DNA from: Tritrichomonas musculus
Lineage: Eukaryota > Parabasalia > Tritrichomonadida > Tritrichomonadidae
Length of the DNA stretch: 64,000 nt
Assembly: GCA_039105265.1 (NCBI GenBank)
Contig: JAPFFF010000003.1
Span: 1,550,001 to 1,614,000 of the forward strand
Direction: 5' to 3'
Made by a program: the position numbers and the translations under genes. Below, one piece after another: positions 60,091 through 64,000 of the stretch (positions are counted from its first letter, which is position 1; the number at the start of each line of letters is the position of its first letter). The notes below the pieces were generated by a model that worked only from the letters and a program-made list of their open reading frames with translations, did no database searches and was not told where the DNA came from.

Positions 60091-61974
60091 TTAGTTATCA
60101 TTATTATTATTGTTGTTGCTATTATTATCATTATTGTTATCATTATTGTTATTATTATTGTTATTATTATTGTTATTATTATTGTTATTATTATCTCCTT
60201 CTTCTTTTTCTTCTTTTGGAGGTGGTGTTAATGGCTTCAAAATATCAATTCCTTCTTGATATTTCGTTCTTTCAGCATAATTTAGAGGGGTTAAATGATA
60301 CATTTCTTGTGCAGATAAATCAATATTTGGAAAAGAAAGAAGCAAATTAATAAGTTCACGATTTTTTAAGAGAACTGCTATATGAAGAGGAGTTCTATCC
60401 ATTTGATCTTTGCAATTAACATCAATTTTTGGATTTTTTAAAAGACTAAAAGCAATATCAAGTGATCGGAACATTAATGATAAGTGAAGAGGCGTCCTCT
60501 TTTGCTTATTTTGAAGATTTATATCAGTATCTGGAAACCTCTTGAGTATCATTTCAAATATATCAAAATAGCCATTTTGAGCAGCAAAGTGAAGAGCTGT
60601 GTTGTTATCTTCTTCTTCATCTGGAATCAATGGGCAAATATCTGGATGATTCATCAATGAAAGAGCAGCTTGATGTGAGTATGAAACCATTGCGAGATGA
60701 AGTGAAGTCTGATGATTTTCTGTTAATGCATTTATATTAATGTTTGGAAATGATAAAAGTAATTGAATAAAGCTTACATTACCGTACAATGAGGCATAAT
60801 GAAGAGGCGTTTCATTGGATTGATTAGGGTTATTAACATCAATTGGATTATCGCCTTGTAAGCAGAAAAGCCCAGCTCTAATATTATTTGTTCCTGCTGC
60901 TTGATGTAAAATGCCACCAAAAATTGTTTTCTGCTGCTCTGCTAAGTTTAATGAATTATTTACTTTTTGAATATAATCATTTCTGTGGTTTGAAGCAGCA
61001 ACAAGAACCGCTCTTATTGGATCATCACTTTCTGGGCACGAAACAATTGATACCAATTCTTTACTAGCTCCACCAGCAACCGCCATAATCATTGGCGTTC
61101 TATTAGCTTGATCGCCTAATTTAACGTCAGCTCCAATTTCTATGAGGTATTTACATGTATTCTCTGCTTTCAAATATGCCGCACAACAAAGAAGTGTTGG
61201 TGAATTCAAGAAAATGCTGCAACGATCAAAACAGCAAGGTAAAATTCTTTCATTTGGATCAAATTGAGATTTGTCACCTTCGGTTTTTGCATTATTATTA
61301 TTATTTTCAATTTCTGATTGTATAATTGCTTTTAATTCGTCAACGTTATCTTTAAGAATTGCTGATATTTTTGGATTATTGTTGATTCCTGCGCTTCTTT
61401 GTTCTTTTAAGAGCCCCCATTCATCTTTTTTCAAATTATCATAATTTTCCCAAAATAAACGAAGCTCCGTACTCATTTCTGATAACTGCTCTTGGTCTGG
61501 CTTTTGAAATCTATTGAACTGTTCTGAAAATTTGTTTTCAAGTTCTGGTGCAAACCATATGTAAAGGCGAGTTGCATCATTTACTAAGTTTTTATTTAAA
61601 AAAAAGTCAATAGTATTTGAAATTTTCTCTAAGGTAATAATTCCTTTCTCAAAGCATTTAAAGAGAAAGTAATACCGTCCAACGTTTGCAAACTGTCGTG
61701 AAAATAAATCATCAATAATTGCTTCTTTGAAGTTGGGCAATTGTTCACTAAGATCATCTACAAGGCGAACAAGGATAGGTATAGAAAAAGGTCGAACACG
61801 AGAAGCGAAATAAATAATGCGAGATATAGAATCATAATCTGTCGAAAATAAAGGAGATTTTGAAATTAAAGATAGAGTTTCATTATAGTTGGATTCTGCT
61901 ATTGATTCAACAGCATCTTGGATATTTGCCAATAAATTAGCTTTTTCTAGAATAGATGGATTTATTGAACTCAT
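60091..61974 (-). CDS. Ankyrin-repeat protein with poly-Asn tail
   Basis: 627 aa. The N-terminal 200 residues are helical and resemble the leader domain of trichomonad ankyrin proteins (SISRIIYFASRVRPFSIPILVRLVDDL). From about residue 255 ankyrin repeats follow: TPMIMAVAGGA, TPLHYASLYGNVSFIQLLLSF, TSLHLAMVSYSHQAAL, TALHFAAQNGYFDIFEMIL, TPLHLSLMFRSLDIAFSLLKN, TPLHIAVLLKNRELINLLLSF and TPLNYAERTKYQEGIDIL. The end is acidic then Asn-rich (about 35 residues), encoded by an ATT/GTT trinucleotide tract at 60093-60195 on the plus strand. Role: protein-protein interaction; ligand unknown. GGCCATTTA lies 16 bp upstream of the ATG. Confidence 0.93.
   Translation of the reverse strand: MSSINPSILEKANLLANIQDAVESIAESNYNETLSLISKSPLFSTDYDSISRIIYFASRVRPFSIPILVRLVDDLSEQLPNFKEAIIDDLFSRQFANVGRYYFLFKCFEKGIITLEKISNTIDFFLNKNLVNDATRLYIWFAPELENKFSEQFNRFQKPDQEQLSEMSTELRLFWENYDNLKKDEWGLLKEQRSAGINNNPKISAILKDNVDELKAIIQSEIENNNNNAKTEGDKSQFDPNERILPCCFDRCSIFLNSPTLLCCAAYLKAENTCKYLIEIGADVKLGDQANRTPMIMAVAGGASKELVSIVSCPESDDPIRAVLVAASNHRNDYIQKVNNSLNLAEQQKTIFGGILHQAAGTNNIRAGLFCLQGDNPIDVNNPNQSNETPLHYASLYGNVSFIQLLLSFPNININALTENHQTSLHLAMVSYSHQAALSLMNHPDICPLIPDEEEDNNTALHFAAQNGYFDIFEMILKRFPDTDINLQNKQKRTPLHLSLMFRSLDIAFSLLKNPKIDVNCKDQMDRTPLHIAVLLKNRELINLLLSFPNIDLSAQEMYHLTPLNYAERTKYQEGIDILKPLTPPPKEEKEEGDNNNNNNNNNNNNNNNNNDNNNDNNSNNNNNNDN
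60093..60195. repeat. Trinucleotide tract encoding poly-Asn
   Basis: Plus strand ATT/GTT/ATC repeats, read in the minus strand as AAT/AAC/GAT codons (Asn with some Asp). Length may vary between isolates. Confidence 0.9.
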
Positions 61975-62151
61975 TACAAAAATTTTTTCTTAAATGGCCG
62001 CATCAAAAATCTTCAATTTCCAGTTTTTATCATCATGAGGAGTCATCTGCTCTTAATTTGCATTATGTGGCAGCTATCCATTTTAGATTATATTGGAGTT
62101 GAAAACGTTTATGACATTATTATTATTTCTATTAAGCAAAAGTGGATTAAG

Positions 62152-62856
62152 CTAGGCATCAAATTCAGATACTTCTGCTGAAATACTTTCTAAATCTTGT
62201 TTTGCATGCGCTAATCGCAATTTTGCCAGTTTTAATTCATACAACTTATTATCTAAAAGTTTTTGGAGCGATCTTCTTTCTGTTAAAATTTGATTTCTTT
62301 CTTCATTAGCCGCGCTCTCTCTTTCATTAAGATCTCTTAATTGATCTTCAATTTCAATTATAGCATTTTGAAGTTTCAATTTTCGAGCAGTATGAGATTT
62401 TTCAGACTCACGCATCTTTTCCTGTAACTCTTGTATTTCCTGTTTGACATTTTTAAGTTTTAAAAGTGTACTGTCTTGCTTGCTTTGAAGGAGATTTTGC
62501 TGCTGCCTATTTTCTTCTTCAAGATGATTTTGCATTCGACTTGAAAGAAATAATTGATGCTTGGCTTCAATACTACGACTTTGCTGAAGTTGTTGAAGTT
62601 TTCGAATTGTCAAGTTGTATTTCAGAGTTAAACTTTGAAGTGTTTCTTCTCTGTAATGTTCAAGTTTTTCCAATTCTAACTTTAAAAAATGAAATTCATT
62701 TGTTTCACTAAGATAGTTTGTCTGAAGGTTATTATGTATTTTGTGATCAATATAGTCAAAGCTATCGCCAATTTCATCAACATCATAAATATTTTTTTCA
62801 CTTTCGAGATCATCTAATCCAAGCTCTTCGTAAGCTTTTTTTATTGCAGGATGCAT
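62152..62856 (-). CDS. Coiled-coil protein, unknown function
   Basis: 234 aa. The N-terminus MHPAIKKAYEELGLDDLESEKNIYDVDEIGDSFDYIDHKI is acidic; residues about 55-230 are a single coiled coil with clear heptads (LKLELEKLEHYREETLQSL; LKLKNVKQEIQELQEKMRES; ESAANEERNQILTERRSLQKLL). The 'YEELGLDDL' start recurs in cytoskeletal coiled coils of protists, but I cannot place it. ACGTTTA in gene orientation lies 28 bp upstream (62885-62891). Downstream is the ankyrin gene in the same orientation, 177 bp away. Confidence 0.8.
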   Translation of the reverse strand: MHPAIKKAYEELGLDDLESEKNIYDVDEIGDSFDYIDHKIHNNLQTNYLSETNEFHFLKLELEKLEHYREETLQSLTLKYNLTIRKLQQLQQSRSIEAKHQLFLSSRMQNHLEEENRQQQNLLQSKQDSTLLKLKNVKQEIQELQEKMRESEKSHTARKLKLQNAIIEIEDQLRDLNERESAANEERNQILTERRSLQKLLDNKLYELKLAKLRLAHAKQDLESISAEVSEFDA

Positions 62857-63835
62857 TTAATAACTAATCCAAAAAAAATATCAATAAACGTACAATATTC
62901 AATCAATTTCAGAAGATTATTTGAAAATGGAATAGAGTATATATACCGATCGATTACGATTTCCCGATATTTTATAAACATAATTCAAACAGAACTTCAG
63001 ATTGCCCTTCGAAGGTTTTAAAAATTACGTTCTATTCAAACTTTTTCAATAAAATAGACCAAGAAAAAAAATCAATTACGTTTTACGATTACGTCTACTT
63101 GAAAATAATTGGAATACGACTTTTTTAGAAAAAGTAAATAAAAAGTTGTATTTGAGAAATAAAGATATTTATCTTTAAATATAAATATATTAACCTTTCA
63201 AATTTGAGAGCTCTAGCTTAGAGGTTAAATTAATTTGAGGCCAAAGTATTGAGTTCGAAACTAAACCTCAATGCTTTTTTTTTATTATTATTATTTTTAT
63301 ATAAATTATGTAATTACGTTTCATATTGGCATTTTTAACATTTTAATACGTCTTTTCATTGAATTTTATAAAATTCCAATTACATCCGAAGGGTAAGCTT
63401 CAGAAATTTAAAAAGTGTATACTCGACTTCTGGTAGGCTTTTGATCAATTGAATTTATTTTTTATTTATAGTTTTTAGTATGCATTTTAACTATATGCTT
63501 TTCAAGGAAATCCTATAGATATTTGATTTTTTATCTCAATTTATTGAAAATTTACACCCCCTATTTTTATTATCAAAAATCTCTATATAGGCGATGCGTA
63601 GCATCATAAAATGAATATTAAATGATATATATATAAATATATATATAAAGCATTCATGAGCAAAAAAAATAATAAGCATTTAAAATCGTTGATCTTTCGA
63701 TTTAATTCAATGTAAATAATTGAAGAATAATAAAATTACAAACATACATGAGTAAATATTTCTTCCCCATTTGGGCCAAAATTTTTTCAAGTCTGATTCA
63801 TGAAAGGGGAAAAAAAAGTAAAAACTGCTAAGATA
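62857..63835. other. Intergenic with possible Pol III unit
   Basis: Nearly 1 kb between minus-strand genes. Apart from the tRNA-like stretch at 63207-63283 I see only A/T-rich sequence and a short TA-rich palindromic stretch near 63627-63649. Confidence 0.4.
63207..63283 (+). ncRNA. Possible tRNA-derived Pol III transcript (not a functional tRNA)
   Basis: TAGCTTAGAGG (63214-63224) resembles a tRNA A box, AGTTCGAAACT (63252-63262) a B box, and nine T follow at 63275-63283 as a Pol III terminator. Spacing fits a tRNA. However, no 7-bp acceptor stem or proper anticodon arm can be formed, so it is at best a tRNA-like relic or SINE-like promoter. Confidence 0.3.
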
Positions 63836-64000
63836 CTAAAAGAAATCGTCAAAAGTATCCCAATTATCATAATGAATTTTTGCTGATTTTGATCTTGATA
63901 ATGTTTTTGGTTGATCGGTAAAAAATATAGGCAAAAATGGTGCATTTGGATCAGCATCAATAATATCTTGATTGTCATTTTCAAGGTTACCAATATTAAA
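63836..64000 (-). CDS. C-terminal end of a gene entering from the right
   Basis: On the minus strand the frame ending with TAG at 63836-63838 is open to the window edge: 54 codons, beginning FNIGNLENDNQDIIDADPNA and ending SAKIHYDNWDTFDDFF. Its hydrophilic, acidic composition and coding-like codon use favour it over the overlapping hydrophobic frame. Product unknown; only the tail is visible. Confidence 0.55.
   Translation of the reverse strand, partial: FNIGNLENDNQDIIDADPNAPFLPIFFTDQPKTLSRSKSAKIHYDNWDTFDDFF

Noticed and set aside
63787..63993. Minus-strand ORF with a hydrophobic segment
   Set aside because: It starts at TTG and overlaps a more coding-like frame ending at 63836; the hydrophobic stretch comes from T-rich codons in the wrong frame.
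1..64000. CRISPR arrays, bacterial operons, ribosome binding sites
   Set aside because: The sequence is eukaryotic nuclear DNA; no regularly spaced direct repeats or Shine-Dalgarno-linked gene clusters were seen.

Overview
The window looks like nuclear DNA of a trichomonad (Parabasalia), most likely Tritrichomonas or a close relative. It is very A+T-rich, with long intergenic A/T runs. Almost every gene is a single uninterrupted ORF with a short leader. Families typical of trichomonads are present: a large multi-membrane-segment adenylyl cyclase with a C-terminal PAS-cyclase module, a BspA-like LRR protein, an ankyrin protein with a poly-Asn tail, many coiled-coil proteins, Tc1/mariner debris and numerous inverted-repeat elements. 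The two introns found carry GTATGT donors and ACTAAC-type acceptors as known in Trichomonas. Species assignment is inference.

Layout. 1-15965 is mostly genic: CCDC112-like coiled coil (cut at the left edge), two coiled-coil or unknown proteins, a CCDC25 homologue, a 1.55-kb inverted-repeat element with an 8-bp target duplication, a TMEM131-like giant membrane protein, a non-coding snoRNA host gene, a Q-rich small protein, an Erv46/ERGIC3 cargo receptor, a SAM + C2HC protein, and a divergent ER thioredoxin-fold protein. 16217-24140 is repeat country: a dead Tc1/mariner transposase, a 121-bp tandem duplication, a degenerate multi-copy-type ORF, an array of GC-rich hairpins, and two elements with inverted ends. 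24141-48810 is genic again: ARM-like protein, a second snoRNA host gene (U18), an ADA3-like SAGA subunit, coiled coil, a MITE, adenylyl cyclase, Rab GTPase, BspA-like LRR, GRIP-domain golgin, a Ser/Asn/Glu repeat protein, a karyopherin-like HEAT protein, an FCP1/SCP-type phosphatase and a Pro/Ser-rich small ORF. 49798-60090 is an accessory block: a decayed BspA/ankyrin-type pseudogene, then a 7.76-kb element bounded by 171-bp terminal inverted repeats that contains a second element, which itself contains a third. T30-33 runs and a 261-bp fold-back element follow. 60091-64000 holds an ankyrin protein, a coiled-coil protein, a possible Pol III unit and the end of another gene.

How the parts relate. 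Several genes belong to the secretory pathway (Erv46, Rab, GRIP golgin, TMEM131-like, ER thioredoxin-fold). They are not arranged as an operon; neighbours are independent units, often divergent, with recurring short motifs (ACGTTTA; RGCCAWWT) close to start codons. The strongest discoveries are two introns that each contain a box C/D snoRNA: one is a recognisable U18 (guide against the LSU rRNA AAACACGGA motif), the other carries a guide against the SSU rRNA AACAGGUC motif. Both lie in short, apparently non-coding host transcripts. The second main discovery is the three-level nested transposon, where an intact copy 34 kb away serves as the empty site for the innermost insertion.
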